Below, piece after piece: positions 10,427 through 22,410 of a stretch of 64,000 bases of DNA. The stretch is from Tuctoria greenei. Its lineage: Eukaryota > Streptophyta > Magnoliopsida > Poales > Poaceae. Under the pieces are notes generated by a model. It was given only the letters and a program-made list of their open reading frames with translations. It was not told the origin of the DNA and made no database searches. The DNA lies in assembly GCA_036927565.1 (NCBI GenBank), contig JAYESD010000001.1, positions 285,397,560 to 285,461,559 of the forward strand, read 5' to 3'. The position numbers were made by a program, and so were the translations under genes. Position 1 is the first letter of the stretch; each line of letters opens with the position of its first letter.

Positions 10427-13400
10427 ATGGATAACACACCAAGACAAAATTGGACATTCCTAAACTGGAATTTGCGCGGTCTAAATGACCGCAATAAGCA
10501 CCAAGGGGTCTGTGTAAAAAATGAAGAAAGTGGTTGCATGATCAATTGTCTGCAAGAAACCAAAAAAGCCCTGATTGATGGCCACTTCATCAAGTAGATT
10601 GCCTTGAAGAGATTTGATCAGTTTGTTTTTCACCCTCTCTGGGGGCTTCGGGTGGCATACTTGTGGGTTGGAATAGCAGTCTCGTCAAAGGCATGGTGGA
10701 TGAAATCTTGCAATTTTCCATCACCGTCGACTTCACATCCACCCTCAATGGGATGCACTGGACCCTCTCCACGGTCTATAGCCCTTGTGCAGGCCAACTC
10801 CGCATAGACTTCATGACCTAGCTTGGCTCTATCTAGATTACAGAATCTCAGGATTGGATCATCATGGGAGATTTCAATTATTATAGATCGCTAGACAACA
10901 GAAACAAACCGGGAGCAAATACAGAAGATGTGCAAACCTTCAATGAGGTAATCAACCTATTAGGGCTGGTGGAAATCCCATTGAAGGATAGAAAATTCAC
11001 ATGGAGCAACATGCAAGCATCCCCACTTCTAGAGCAGCTTGACTAGTGTTTCACCTCAGCTAATTGGTCCCTCTCCTTTCCGCTCACTCTCATGCTCCCA
11101 CTTGCCAAAACAACCTCTTACCACATCCCTTGCATGATCCAACTGGGCACCGACATTCCTAAAACAAAAAAAATTCAGAGTGGAGAACTACTAGTTTGAG
11201 ATGCAGGGATTCGGAGAGTTAGTCTACCACATGTGGAATGGCACCCCATCTCTCAATCTAGACCCGGCAAGAACCATCTCAAACAAATTCAAAGCCCTTA
11301 GGTCGGCAATAAGACGATGGAGGAGGTCAGTGGGTTCCCTCCGCCTCAAACTACAACTCTCCAACCAATCGGTCTAGGTGATGGACTGCCTAGAGGAATA
11401 GAGGCAACTCAGTCCACACAAAGCCGCATTTAGAACACTCATCAAAGACCACATACAGAAGCTCCTCCAATATCAGAACGAATACTAGCGTCAAAAGTAC
11501 ACTAAAAGATGGGTGGTCTTGGGCGACGAACCCACAAAGTTCTTCATGTCGGCAGCAACAGACAGATACAGAAGCAACATGGTCACCAGTCTGAAGAATC
11601 TCTCTAGCCGAGTAGTCTCGGATCACGGCCACAAGGCGACCATTTTATGGAATGATTTCAAATCAAGGCTCGGTGAAAACCAATGCAACATCACTCTGGC
11701 CAGGTCTTGAAAACATTGTGACACCATACCCGGACCTTATGGCACTAACAGACCCTTTCACAACTGGGGCCATAGACCGGACCATAAAACAAATGCCCAA
11801 TGACAAGGCTTCTGGCCTAGATGGTTTCAATAATAGATTCTATAAGAAGTTATGGGCACGCCTTCTTCCAGCACGGCTGCAGTTTGGAACCCATCAATAG
11901 CTCCCTGATCACCTTGATCCCTAAAACTCCCACCCCGGAGACAACCTCAGATTTTTGGCCAATTTCCCTTCTCAGCTCAAGTGTGAATCTCATCAGCATG
12001 CTCATGACCGACAGACTACAACATCATCTATGCAGAATGGTAAATTGCAATCAGTATGGTTTTATCAAAACACGCACCATCCAAGAATGTATACCTTGGA
12101 ACTACGAGTACATCCATCAATGCAAAAGATCCAGACGTCCGCTACTTCTGCTCAAACTCGACTTTAGAAGGCTTCTGACATGATGGAACATGAGGCAATC
12201 TTAAGGGCCCTTCTACAAAAGGGAATCCCCCAACAGTGGGTCAGCAAGACAGAGAACCTTCTTTCAACTACCACCTCAGCGGCCCTTCTACAAAAGGGAA
12301 TCCCCCAACAGTGGGTCAGCAAGACAGAGAACCTTCTTTCAACTACCACCTCAGCAGTCCTGCTCAATGGGGTCCCCAGCAAATTCTTCCACTGTCACTG
12401 AGGGGTACGCCAAGGATGTCCCCTATCACCGGCCCTTTTCGTTATGGAAACAGACCTTCTGCAACAGCTAGCAAATTCAGCCAAATCCTAAGGTCTTCTA
12501 AATTCCCCACTGCCCCACCTTGCAGACTTGGACTTCCCTATCGTCCGATATGCAGACGATACACTGGTTTCATTACAGGCCTCCCAACAGCAGATTTTCT
12601 TCCTAAAAACCCTGCTACAAGACTTCACAGTAGCAACTAGGTTGAAAATCAATCTGGCCAAATCCTCCCTCATCCTGATCAACTTGGACCACCAATAGGC
12701 CATGGTACTTGCAGCCACCTTTGGATGTCAGTTGGGATCCTTCCCTTTACCTTACCTCAGAGTTACACTTGGCTCCACCAGACCCAAAGTTGCATACTTC
12801 ATCCCGCTTACCACCAAAATAGAGTGCAAACTGGCGGCAACCTCTACATATCTCTCTATGGTGGGCAGATGCACCGCCGTGGACTCCCTACTGACTGCCA
12901 TGCATATCTACACAATGAGTACTCTTAAGCTCAAGCCAACGATCATCCAAGCAATTGACAAATCAAGGAAAACCTGCCTATGGAGAGGCTCGGATATTGC
13001 AGGTAAAGGAAAACCCCTGGTTAAATGGGAAAGAACTACCTCATCGAAGAACCGGGGGGGGTGGAATTGGCCTCAAGGACCTTCGACTCGTGAATGGGGC
13101 CCTGCTTCTGAAGTTCTTGGATAAACTCTACAATAAGAGAGACACCCCCTAGGTTAACATGGTATGCCGAACTTACTACTCAGCAGGTAACCCTCCTCAT
13201 AACTAGAAAAACAGAGGATCCTTTTGGCTCAAGGACGTCCTATGTCTTTGGTGAAATTTCCAAGAGCACTTACAAGTCACAATTGGTGTTGGTGACACCG
13301 TTCTCATGTGGAACCATCAGTGGCTTAACATCACTCTCTCAAGAAGGTTCCCAAATTTGTTCTCCTTTTCAAAACATCCACATATTTCGGTTGCTAAATT

Positions 13401-13990
13401 TGTCGCCTCACAGAACATTCACAACAACTTTTACACACCAATCTCGGTGCAAGCACTAGATGAATACAACATACTTACAACCATCATCCAGGGGGTTCAA
13501 AGCAACAACAAAGACATTTGGTCCTACAAAAACTCACCAAAAGGATTTTCCTCAAGAAAGATACACAACAGCAACTTAACCCAAATCGGCTCACCAAGCC
13601 CTATTTGCTGGATTTGGAGGACAAAGCTATCAAAGAAGCTGAAAATCTTCTGCTGGCTGCTCTTTTTGGATAGGCTAAACTCTAGGAACTTGATGAAGAG
13701 GAAGAACTTCAAAATAGAGAACGATGACTACTCCTGCGTTCTCTGCATGATGGCCCTAGAAGAACTCACATATCACCTTTTCTTCCAATGAGATTTTAGC
13801 AAAGCATGTTTGGAACCCTACATATTGAATGGGATCATGATCTACCATTCTTCCCCATGATCCAAGAAGCGAAGAGAAGTTGTACAGGACCACCATTTAT
13901 GGAAGTTTTCATCACAGCGGTCTAGGAGATATGGAAGCAACACAACAAATTCATCTTCAGGAGCACCCAGCCATCGCTCTCGGACTGAAA
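10427..13990 (+). pseudogene. LINE ORF2 (endonuclease-reverse transcriptase) remnant
   Basis: Starts at ATG 10427 with MDNTPRQNWTFLNWNLRGLN, the usual start of the AP-type endonuclease; NCLQETKK and IIMGDFNYYRS are further endonuclease motifs. The reverse transcriptase block has NDKASGLDGFNNRFYKKLW, SSLITLIPKTP, QYGFIKTRTIQ and the catalytic FPIVRYADDTLVSLQ near 12530-12570. The C-terminus holds the plant LINE zinc-binding domain (WIWRTKLSKKLKIFCWLL, CVLCMMALEELTYHLFFQ) up to about 13800. More than ten stops or frameshifts and a 75-bp internal duplication inactivate it. In life it nicks target DNA and primes reverse transcription there. Confidence 0.85.
12206..12355 (+). repeat. 75-bp perfect tandem duplication inside LINE RT
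   Basis: Two head-to-tail copies (12206-12280, 12281-12355) look identical. The period is a multiple of three, so it duplicates 25 residues (ALLQKGIPQQWVSKTENLL...) of the RT domain without changing frame. Confidence 0.9.
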
Positions 13991-14225
13991 AACAAAATTC
14001 TACTCCTGTCTAACCCTGCAATGTAATAGATTCGCCTCCCCCCTAAATTATGTTGTGCTGGACTGGATATCTGGGCTAAACTTCTCCATTCCTAGCTTAG
14101 GAATGCCAAGCTCTTCCGGTCCCAATCCAAGCACTCAACTGTAACTCTTTTGTATCTCTTTTGACGTTCACTACTTATATTAATATAACACAGTCGGGGC
14201 TACACCTATTGTCCTTTGCTCAAAA

Positions 14226-14238
14226 AAAATTACAAGCA
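14226..14238. repeat. TSD of LINE, downstream copy
   Basis: AAAATTACAAGCA, matching 6836-6848; it overlaps the end of the A-rich tail. Confidence 0.8.
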
Positions 14239-14580
14239 AAATAGTGGTGAGTTCTGTTCTATCAGGATCAGGGCACCATCATGTATATTAAATTTCCTAT
14301 CTCAAGCAACAAGCTTAGCAGTATGAAACCTCTATGGCTATATTAGCCATCTCTAACGTTTACCTCTTTGATTACCGTGGAGCTGTGAAGATCCTCTGAC
14401 GTCTCCAGAATCCCTTGCTTCACCTCGAAACAAAATGATACGACTGCACCCAGGTCAGCTTCCTGATCCCTGACAAATCAGAGCCTAATTCCTCATGAAG
14501 AAGTTGAGCCATCACATTCATGAGATCGAGTGACAGATCTAGTGTCATTTAATCACGTAAAAAATAAAGTATGCCCTCAC
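14239..14580. other. spacer, nothing recognised
   Basis: About 340 bp between the LINE and the solo LTR. No ORF, repeat or signal recognised. Confidence 0.5.
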
Positions 14581-14585
14581 CCTAC

Positions 14586-15871
14586 TGTTGACGGTCCTTA
14601 ATTGTCAAATCCGACCGTCAGATCCCTGCATAAAAGCTATGGATTGGACAACCAACATAGTGTTAGGAGTTATTTACTAACTATCTCCACAAGTGTTGGT
14701 ACAATTGTGTATGCAGGTGAACTATGCCCATAATTAGAGGTATTTAGAGGGACCAATCCAAGAAACACACCTTCCGACCAATCAAGTGCAAGCACGGGGA
14801 TTCTTGGGCCCACTCAGAGGAGAAAACCAACTAAAAATGAGGCAAATCACCCATACCCATGATGGGGCCCCACAAAACAGCCTCCCGGAAGAAAAACACC
14901 GCATTTGGGGGCACCAGAAAGTCGGTCGAAGTGCCAATTCGACCGACTAGGTAAACGTGCCAAACACAATCACCCGCCACGTGTTGGCTCCTCACGGCTT
15001 GGAGATCACGATGGCGACAGATTCCCTCATTTTTTCTGGCGTCAAACTGACCTTTGGAGGGTATAAATAGGGGGTAGGGGGTCCCTCACTCCGCACACCA
15101 AAAGTTTGAGTCTAAATAGGGGGTAGGGGGCTCCCTCACTCCACACACCAAAAGTTTGAGTCTAGTACTCCACTCCAAAGGTGTAGCGCTGCCAAAGTGC
15201 TCAGAAAATAGGGAGAGAGTGAGAAAGAGGAGGAGGAGGAGGAGGCTTTTCGGGCTTCTTCCACTTAAGGATAGGGCTTGGGCTTGTCGAACCCTCTCCA
15301 CCTTTGTACCTCAATAGTTCTTTCCATCTCAAGTAAGGTACATGATTCCCATTTGAGTTCATTTATTTAATTCAAGCAAGTTAATTCCTTAGTTGCTTGT
15401 TCGTTCATCGCTCTATTCATTTAGATGCCCTAGTCTTTGCTAGAGAGGTTAGGGAAGTAATTGATAGCGTAGGCGTGGTGTCTAGGCTTGACATTACCTT
15501 TGATTATCTCGTAGTCCATGAGTTGTAGAGGTAGGCGGTAGGTGGTGACAGCCCTATCCGTACGTTGTAATCCTTCACATTCGACTACGACGTAGGCTCT
15601 TGTCGGGAGTCGCCTAGCAGACTAGGGTAAGTCCGCGCCCAATACAACCTGCTATTGATCGATTTGCTTTGAATTAGAAACCCTTCTCTCAAGAAATCCA
15701 CTCTATCCCTTGCCTACCACCAAGCTTTGAGTCATTGGGTGAACTAGTTAGAAGATTAGCACACACGTTCCTTGAATTCGATACCCATGGAAATACTCTT
15801 TAAGGGGAAGTGCTACAGCCGTTTCTCCGTGCACTTGCGGATTTTCATCTGTGACATACCAGCCGTCAACG
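14586..15871 (+). repeat. solo LTR (LTR retrotransposon remnant)
   Basis: Starts TGTTGACGG and ends CCGTCAACG, inverted ends apart from a final A-to-G change. Five-base duplications CCTAC flank it (14581-14585 and 15872-15876). A TATA box (GTATAAATAG, 15061-15070) with a duplicated downstream region lies inside, so the LTR points right. There is no internal region and no partner LTR, which is the product of recombination between two LTRs. Length 1,286 bp. I cannot name the family; gypsy is more likely than copia from the LTR length and long 3' part. Confidence 0.85.
15064..15161 (+). repeat. 49-bp tandem duplication of solo-LTR core promoter region
   Basis: Two copies of 49 bp (15064-15112, 15113-15161) with about three differences. 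The unit starts inside the TATA box (TAAATAGGGGG) and ends AGTTTGAGTC, so the TATA downstream half and putative start region are doubled. Confidence 0.85.
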
Positions 15872-16008
15872 CCTACTGAGCTTTTCATTTTTCCAAACCC
15901 ATAGGACATGGGCTAAACAACTTGGACAATTACACAAACCTACCTACTATAAAAACTTATCTGATAAATGACACCTTCATTTCTTTGAAAAAACGCATGT
16001 GCTCATAT

Positions 16009-16013
16009 TCAAC
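16009..16013. repeat. TSD of old LTR element, left copy
   Basis: TCAAC immediately before the left LTR start (16014); the same five bases follow the right LTR at 36118-36122. Confidence 0.75.
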
Positions 16014-16197
16014 TGATGTGGACTAGGCCCACACAGATTCTATGGACGCTAGGTCCACGAAGTGGAAATTCAGGTTCAAGCGCTGGTTGTTGAAGGTAAG
16101 GAAAATGATAAATATGGAATAAGATGATTACAGAATAAAATAAGTTGATAGCTGAATGAAATAAATTGATAGCAGGCTGCTGAATAAAGGACGAAAA
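16014..16197 (+). repeat. old LTR element: left LTR, first piece
   Basis: Aligns with 33883-34075 of the right LTR (TGATGTGGACTAGGCCCACA against TGTTGTGGAATGGATCCACA). The Tekay element interrupts it after 16197; the final GAAAA (16193-16197) is the Tekay TSD. Confidence 0.78.
16193..16197. repeat. TSD of Tekay element, left copy
   Basis: GAAAA directly before the 5' LTR; matches 32408-32412. Confidence 0.9.
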
Positions 16198-19100
16198 TGT
16201 AAAATCCCAATTCTATGGCATGTGAATTCAATGTGGAGTCTTGTGATCTGCTATATTCAAAATCCAGTATAGTGGTACACATGCACTTACTACCCTCCAA
16301 ACCTTTCTTGCACTCATGGCTAAATTTTATCAACATGGGTATTGTACTTCACCACTATTTCTAGAATGATTCTATTTACCCCTCTTCAGATTTTAGAATT
16401 TTTGGATGAAGTTTATTAGGGCAATTCAAAGTACAGTACTAAATGGGCCCTGACAAAACATTCAAATTTGAGGCTCTAAATTTTTCCTGTGCATTCTAAT
16501 ATTCTCAATAGCTTACCTACAAAATTTCAAGATTTTAGGAACTCCTTTGTTATTTTATTGGAGACGCTCAACGAATTTGAATCAAGTTTAAATTCGAATT
16601 CAAAGTCTGGTAAAAATAGACTTGAACATAAAGATCTAAACCCACCATTGTGTTCATCACAATTTTCCAGACTTATCCCTGAAGTTTCATGATTTTTGGA
16701 GATCATTTACTATTTTTAAGTGAATTACTAAAGGTGCAGTGGCTGTGGGGCTGACTGGCGGGACCCACCAGTCAGCAGCCCACGTGCAGCCGCATTTCAG
16801 CGCGCGCTGCGCTCGCCACCGCGACGGCGTGCATGCACAGCGCGACACCAGCCCGCCACCGCCGTTGAATCCTATAAATAGCGCCTTGGACTCTCACTTA
16901 TCAACTCCCAGTCGCCCTTATCACCTCCCACCTCGCTGAGTCGACGAATTTCGCCATTTCCATCCCGCGCGCGAGCTTCCCACCGCCGGCGCCGCGCGCC
17001 CGTTGCTGGCCAACCGGAGCACTCTCACGCCAAGCTTCCAACAGCTAGGTGATTCCTCTCTTCCTCCCCTATCTTCCGGATCGATCTTTTCGTTGCATAG
17101 TTGACGGGTTGGCCGATGATTTTGAGGCTATACCGAGAGTCGCCGTCGTATTCACCCCGCGCTGTCCCTGCTCCACGTTGCTAGGCCGCTGCATGCCGTT
17201 CTGTGCTTCAACTCCCATAGCAAACTGGTGCGCCGGGACACGCTCTACGCAACGGTAAAAGCCATTCCTGGTTTGCGCATGTATCGAGCAAGTTAGCTAG
17301 GTTTTACTCTTGGCCGAAGCTTATGAACACGCTCGGTATTTCATGCAATTAGAGTTCCATGCTTAATCACTCTTCCCGATTGCTAGCAAATAGTTTCTAC
17401 GCTCTCTTGCGTATCCTGTCGAACTGGAATCACCGGAAATGATCGAGTGTCGCTCAAGAATCGCGAGTTTTCCCCTCCGCTGGTGAAAAGTTGCCTCTGC
17501 CGCCGTCGACGACTACTTTGCCGACCGTTACACAACGAAAGCGCATGTCCCGCGCATTCCTCGTGGTTCCAGAAGACTTCCCCAGCCTTTTTAGACAGAT
17601 TTTAGCCACAGGGCGGCCGTTCCGACATGGCCGGAACCCTAGCATCCGCCGCCGCCGATGCGCCGTGGTTTCCGACCGTCGGCAGACCTCCCCGACCCCA
17701 CCATCGTGCTCAGCGCATGATTTTACGGTCGGGTGCCCAAGGATGGGGGCTGCGGTGGCCAGTAACTCAAATCCGGCGAGGCTCGCCGGAGAGCACCGCC
17801 GCGGGAGCCCCGCGCGCCGCCCGCGTCGGGAGGTGGAAGACGACGCGGCGGGTCCCGCGTGTCAGCGGCTGTAAATCTCGTCGGATCAGGTGTGGCCACG
17901 GGATCTGCTGTGGCTACGCAGTGGATATCTGTGGCCCCCGTGTGGTTTAAATACCATTGGTCCATTTTAAAACAGTGGGGCCCACGAGTTAAATCAAATT
18001 AGGAATTTGTTCCAGATTAGGCTCCAACTTAGAAAATCCATAACTTTCTGTAGGCTACTCCAAAAATCTTCAAACAAATTTTGTTTGAAATCTCTTGAGC
18101 TCTAGTTTCTGTCAATACCAATTAGGCTCTGTGAAACCCAAAGTTAAATTCTGTAGGAAATAATTTTTCCCAATGCAAATACAATTTTTCCAGACAAGCT
18201 ATCCACTGGAAAAATCCTCAAAACTCCCATAAAATTTAGTGTCCTATTCTTGACTACCAGGAAAAGTTTGGGAGCCATAGCACCTGTTTAACTCTCTGTA
18301 TAGTTCAATTTTCTTTTTCAGTTATTGAATTTTCACAGATACTAGGTTGCTTTATTATGTCCCAAATTTGGACTGAGTCTTGCTTTAGACATACCCTAGC
18401 TCCTGTAAAAATTTTGGATTTAATTAACCTACTCTCCTAGTCCAAATTCAGTTACAAAATAAATATTGATTGAATCACTAGAAATTCAATTATAAAGTAA
18501 ATCCAGAAATTCTTGCCAACTTAGAAATACAATAACTCTTTCCCCAAAGATTAGAAAATTATGAAACAAATTTTGCTAGAACCAGAACCACTTCCTCTAT
18601 CTTGATTATCAACTGTTAGCTAGGTTCAAGCTACAGTTTCTTCTCTTGAAATTTTTGGAAGTTGATTGCTTGCCATGATTTCGGAGACCACAATCTGCTA
18701 TGATCATCTCCTGTTCTTTGCAAGAGCCCTGATCATATTCCCTAGTATCTACCATCAAAGTCCCCAAAGCCAATTAAGGTCCCTATCATATAGTGATCAC
18801 CATGAATTAATTTATGGTCTTGATACTAATTATTTTTCAAAGTCATTTATATACATGTTATGTGCATATCGTATAGTGACCGAAGTCGAGGAGGAGCCAG
18901 AAGCCTTAGAAGAGAACCTTCCAATTATTAACTCAGACTTTGACCTGCAACAAGGCAAGCCCCGGTTTGCATTTAAAAGCTTTACAGAGTTTTTACAGTC
19001 TTTATCACCTTACGTCATAAGTTTGATATGTGCATTACGTATAAGGTATTTGATACTCCACTTGCATGGCCAAAAATCCCAGGGATGGTTGGAACGAGTT

Positions 19101-20418
19101 ACAGTTTGACCTGTAGTAGCTGCTTTGCTAATGCATAGGAAATCCGATAGAAGTCGAGTAGTTGGAATCTACTCGCGAGAGATGTAGGACATATCTCACA
19201 GGATTGGTTAGATAGAAAATGGCATAATGTAATGAAACTAAGACCGGGCAGGGAATGAATAGGAAGCGGCGAGAATTGAGTCTCGGTCGCATAGCCCTGC
19301 CTGTGTCGATTAAGGCCCGTCTGTATGCGGCCCCGCTGAACAAGCTTGACTTGTACCGGCAACATAATGGACATATGGAATACAATAAACTGACGTAGCT
19401 TGGTCACTTAGGTGTCAAGGCATACCATTCCGTTTTATAGGTGTGGGTTGAGGGCAGCAAGGTGTAAATCCGCTGGTGGGCACGTCAGAGTACGCCCCAC
19501 ACAGGGACCTCCTGCTCGTGACGGATCTACCGGTTCAACATTTGAGTGTCTCGTGAAAGGTTGCCATATACGCCTAGTACTGAAGTGTTATGTAGGTACG
19601 GTTGTGCTCGCTGACACTTCCGAACGACGTATGTGTCGTGTTGTCTGGGTGTGTCCTGATTGCAATTACTGTCCCTCGCAGTAATAGAGTACCACTTGTT
19701 CACTGTGTCGTGACGTGGTAAATACTAAAGAAGCTAGAAAGTCATATTGTATTGAATTATAATTACTTTGCAACCTTGTATGATTTAGAGATAGTACAAT
19801 TAAAAGTTTACAGTTTCCCCATACTTTAGCTGTAATAGCACTATGTGCTTTGGGCATGTCATATCATCGGTAAAGTGTTTCTTGTTTGATTGTGGAGCCC
19901 ATGATGTGTCGTGCTCGGAGAATGTCATTTGCTACGTAAAACTTGATTATAAGGATCCACTTGTAGGCGTGTCCATTTATGATATTCCTTACCTATGTTT
20001 AGTGTCCCCTTGCATATGTCTAGTGAGACGGGTAAGTCTTGCTGAGCCTTATGCTCACGTTTGCAGTTAATGAGTTTTTGCAGGTTATTCTGTTGATGAA
20101 GGGTTTGACGTTGAGGCTGCACCCCCTCCAGGGTGTACAGCCGAGCGGGAACCCCGCACGCCGCCCTAAATGAGTGTTGCTAGTGCAAAGTATCCCCAGC
20201 ATGGATAACTTTGCTTTTGCATAGCTAGTGCTGAGAGCGTAGCTATGATATGTATATATTTCTTTACATCCGTTAGTATTGTAAAAACTTCCGCTGTATG
20301 AAAAATAAAAGACTCTGTCTTGTACTTATTCAGGTTCTATTCTTGTATAACTGTTGGGTGTCGCATCGCACGACACCACCCAATGAGATCCTCGGATGTG
20401 TGGACCCCGGTCCCCACA
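16198..20418 (+). repeat. 5' LTR of Tekay element (4,221 bp)
   Basis: Starts TGTAAAATCCCAATTC, ends CCGGTCCCCACA, and is repeated at 28283-32407. TATA box at 16873-16880; everything downstream (about 3.5 kb) would be R plus U5. A 92-bp segment at about 17606-17697 is missing from the 3' LTR. A 147-codon frame (18666-19109) is open in both LTRs but has no recognised content. Near the end a consensus-like splice donor (GGTAAGTC, around 20030) is visible. Confidence 0.95.
16873..16880 (+). promoter_or_regulatory. TATA box of Tekay 5' LTR
   Basis: CCTATAAATAGCGCC, a canonical plant TATA box, preceded by GC-rich sequence with CACGTG-like CCCACGTGCAG near 16780. Conserved in the 3' LTR at 28955-28962. 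Confidence 0.75.
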
Positions 20419-20422
20419 GACA

Positions 20423-20434
20423 TGGTATCAGAGC
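20423..20434 (+). promoter_or_regulatory. primer-binding site (initiator Met tRNA)
   Basis: TGGTATCAGAGC starts four bases after the LTR end (20418). It is complementary to the 3' end of plant initiator methionine tRNA and primes minus-strand DNA. Confidence 0.9.
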
Positions 20435-22410
20435 ATCATTGGGAACAGTGTACTTGAGAAGGACATATTTTCAAAAAAATTAGGACTTAAGTGAGGAATT
20501 AGCTATATGCCCTTATAAGGAGTATTATTAGTATAAGATATAAAGGTGGTAAACTAACTATGTGTTATTATATTCTATAACAACGTCCCGACGTCAGGTA
20601 AGAGGTAAGGTACGCCACCAAGAGCGGATCAATCTCGGTAAGCTCAGCATACGAGGAGTGGTATGTGAAATTTCTGTGGCTTGGCACGGGAAGTTAATAG
20701 GAGTCTCTGAAACTCTCAATGTTTCTGAGAACCTATGACACGCGGTACCCCAGCGTGACACAAAATTAGTGGGAGCCCCCGTCGGGTGGTGTATAACCCG
20801 ATAGTATGCCTCTCTAGAACCATTCATGTTCTATGGGAGCATGCGAAACACGTATGCCCGAGCGTGTATAAGCCGGATCGTACGGGCGTCTTTGCTGTAC
20901 AGACGTATTTACAGCCATGTACCTCGAGACATGGCCTTGCTCGAGGGCGACTCACACCAGAGTCGTATGCATTTATTTTCGTATGTATTGTGACTGCCTG
21001 TCGTGTTTCCCCGTGCTGCCCTTGAGGTGTGAAGGTGTGAAAGGGTATTGTTTGTCTTTTGCAGCATTAACTACGGTAGAAGACCGTGTAGAAGCCGTTT
21101 GCGAGAGAGCGATATAGGGACCACCTATAGACGTAACCGGAAATACTGGATAGAATTTTCTTTGGTGAGATACGTAGTACCGGCAGTATCCAACATGATA
21201 CTAGACCATCCCCATCGACAGAATGGTTGCATAATGCTTTGTATAGTCCAAATATCAGATGCTGGTAGGTTGGGCTCCGCAAAAAGGGTTCTGACTCAAT
21301 AGAATAAATAAAAAATCAAGATTCTTGTTTTCTAGCAGAAGTTGGCTCGACTTCGCCAGGGTGAAATCTTGATTATTTGATAGAAAATATAGGAGTATCA
21401 CATATGGGTGGAAAGCTCGTGAAGATCTTTACAACTTCTCTGTTGACCACAAAGACAGAAAAGCTTGATACTCTGTTCAAATCTGGGGTATAGTGCAACT
21501 ACTCCAGATGACCTTCCCATTGTACCCGTATCTGTATTTTTGCTATAACTTGCTGAAGAAAAATCCCCTGCATTTTCGTGATACATGTTTGAAAAGGGAA
21601 GGAGGAGCTTTACAAGTTTCGTGTGGGAAGTTTTTCCTGATTTGGGTTGGAGTTAAACCAAATAGGGAAGTCAACGCAAGCAAACTGCAGAACTGCTGGC
21701 GCAAAACCAGACAGTTCAACTGTTAAGTTTGGACAGTTATAACTCCTAATCCCGAATAGTGACATGGTCACATATATACATTTATGAAAAGCTTAGTAAG
21801 TCCTATATCACCTTTAATTGTCATTCCTGACCTGAATCTGGGTGTATTTATGCCAAATTCCAAATTTCGTAAACTTGGTTCTTGCGGCCCAGAACTTGGA
21901 ACAGATTGCACAGGGTTGTGAATTTGTGCGTGATACCTGTATAACAAAGTTTTTAGGGTGGAACTCTTTTATTTCTGGATTGTTAACGCGCTGTTATACA
22001 ATGTTTATTTTGACATTTCCTCAATATCTTATCATGATAAACCTGTATAGAATGTGGAGGTAAACCCATATACAGGGGGGGTTCTGTCAAAATTTCCAGA
22101 AAACTTGAGTCAACTTAAAACCTGTATAGATTCTTCATATTAGTTCACCTGGAACTGTATGAGTACAATCTGGAAAGGTTTTGAAGTGTACTACAACTTT
22201 TGTATTCAAATTAACTTTTAATTCTGACTTTTCCTGTATGAAACTTTTGGGTTAATACAGGAAGGTCAGATGAACCAGAACTGTGATCATTTCCAGTTTG
22301 CAGCTTTGCCTGAACCAATTGATTATGGATATTTCCTTTTGTCCAACATCATAATTGATTGGGTTGAATACTTAAACGGTGTATTGACATCCGGGTATGT
22401 TTGTCCACAG
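20435..22410 (+). other. Tekay leader with splice-like signals, no gene seen
   Basis: Almost 2 kb of non-coding leader between the primer site and the extra ORF. A strong donor-like CAG/GTAAGA lies at 20597/20598. The leader ends in an acceptor-like TTTGTCCACAG (22400-22410) touching the ATG at 22411. Short ORFs occur on both strands but none shows a family pattern. Confidence 0.6.

Larger units (their letters stand above)
6849..14225 (+). mobile_element. full-length LINE (non-LTR retrotransposon), decayed
   Basis: A 7.4-kb insertion bounded by a 13-bp duplication (6836-6848 / 14226-14238) and ending in an A run at 14222-14229. It has a gag-like ORF1 and an endonuclease/reverse transcriptase ORF2 in the usual order, with the RNase-like Cys/His end domain of plant L1-type LINEs. 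No 5' truncation is apparent: the TSD directly precedes the 5' leader about 100 bp before ORF1. Many stops and frameshifts in both ORFs show it is old. Confidence 0.85.

Noticed and set aside
20423..20434. tRNA-like sequence.
   Set aside because: It is only a short complement of the initiator tRNA 3' end (primer-binding site), with no cloverleaf around it; the same holds for 53390-53403.
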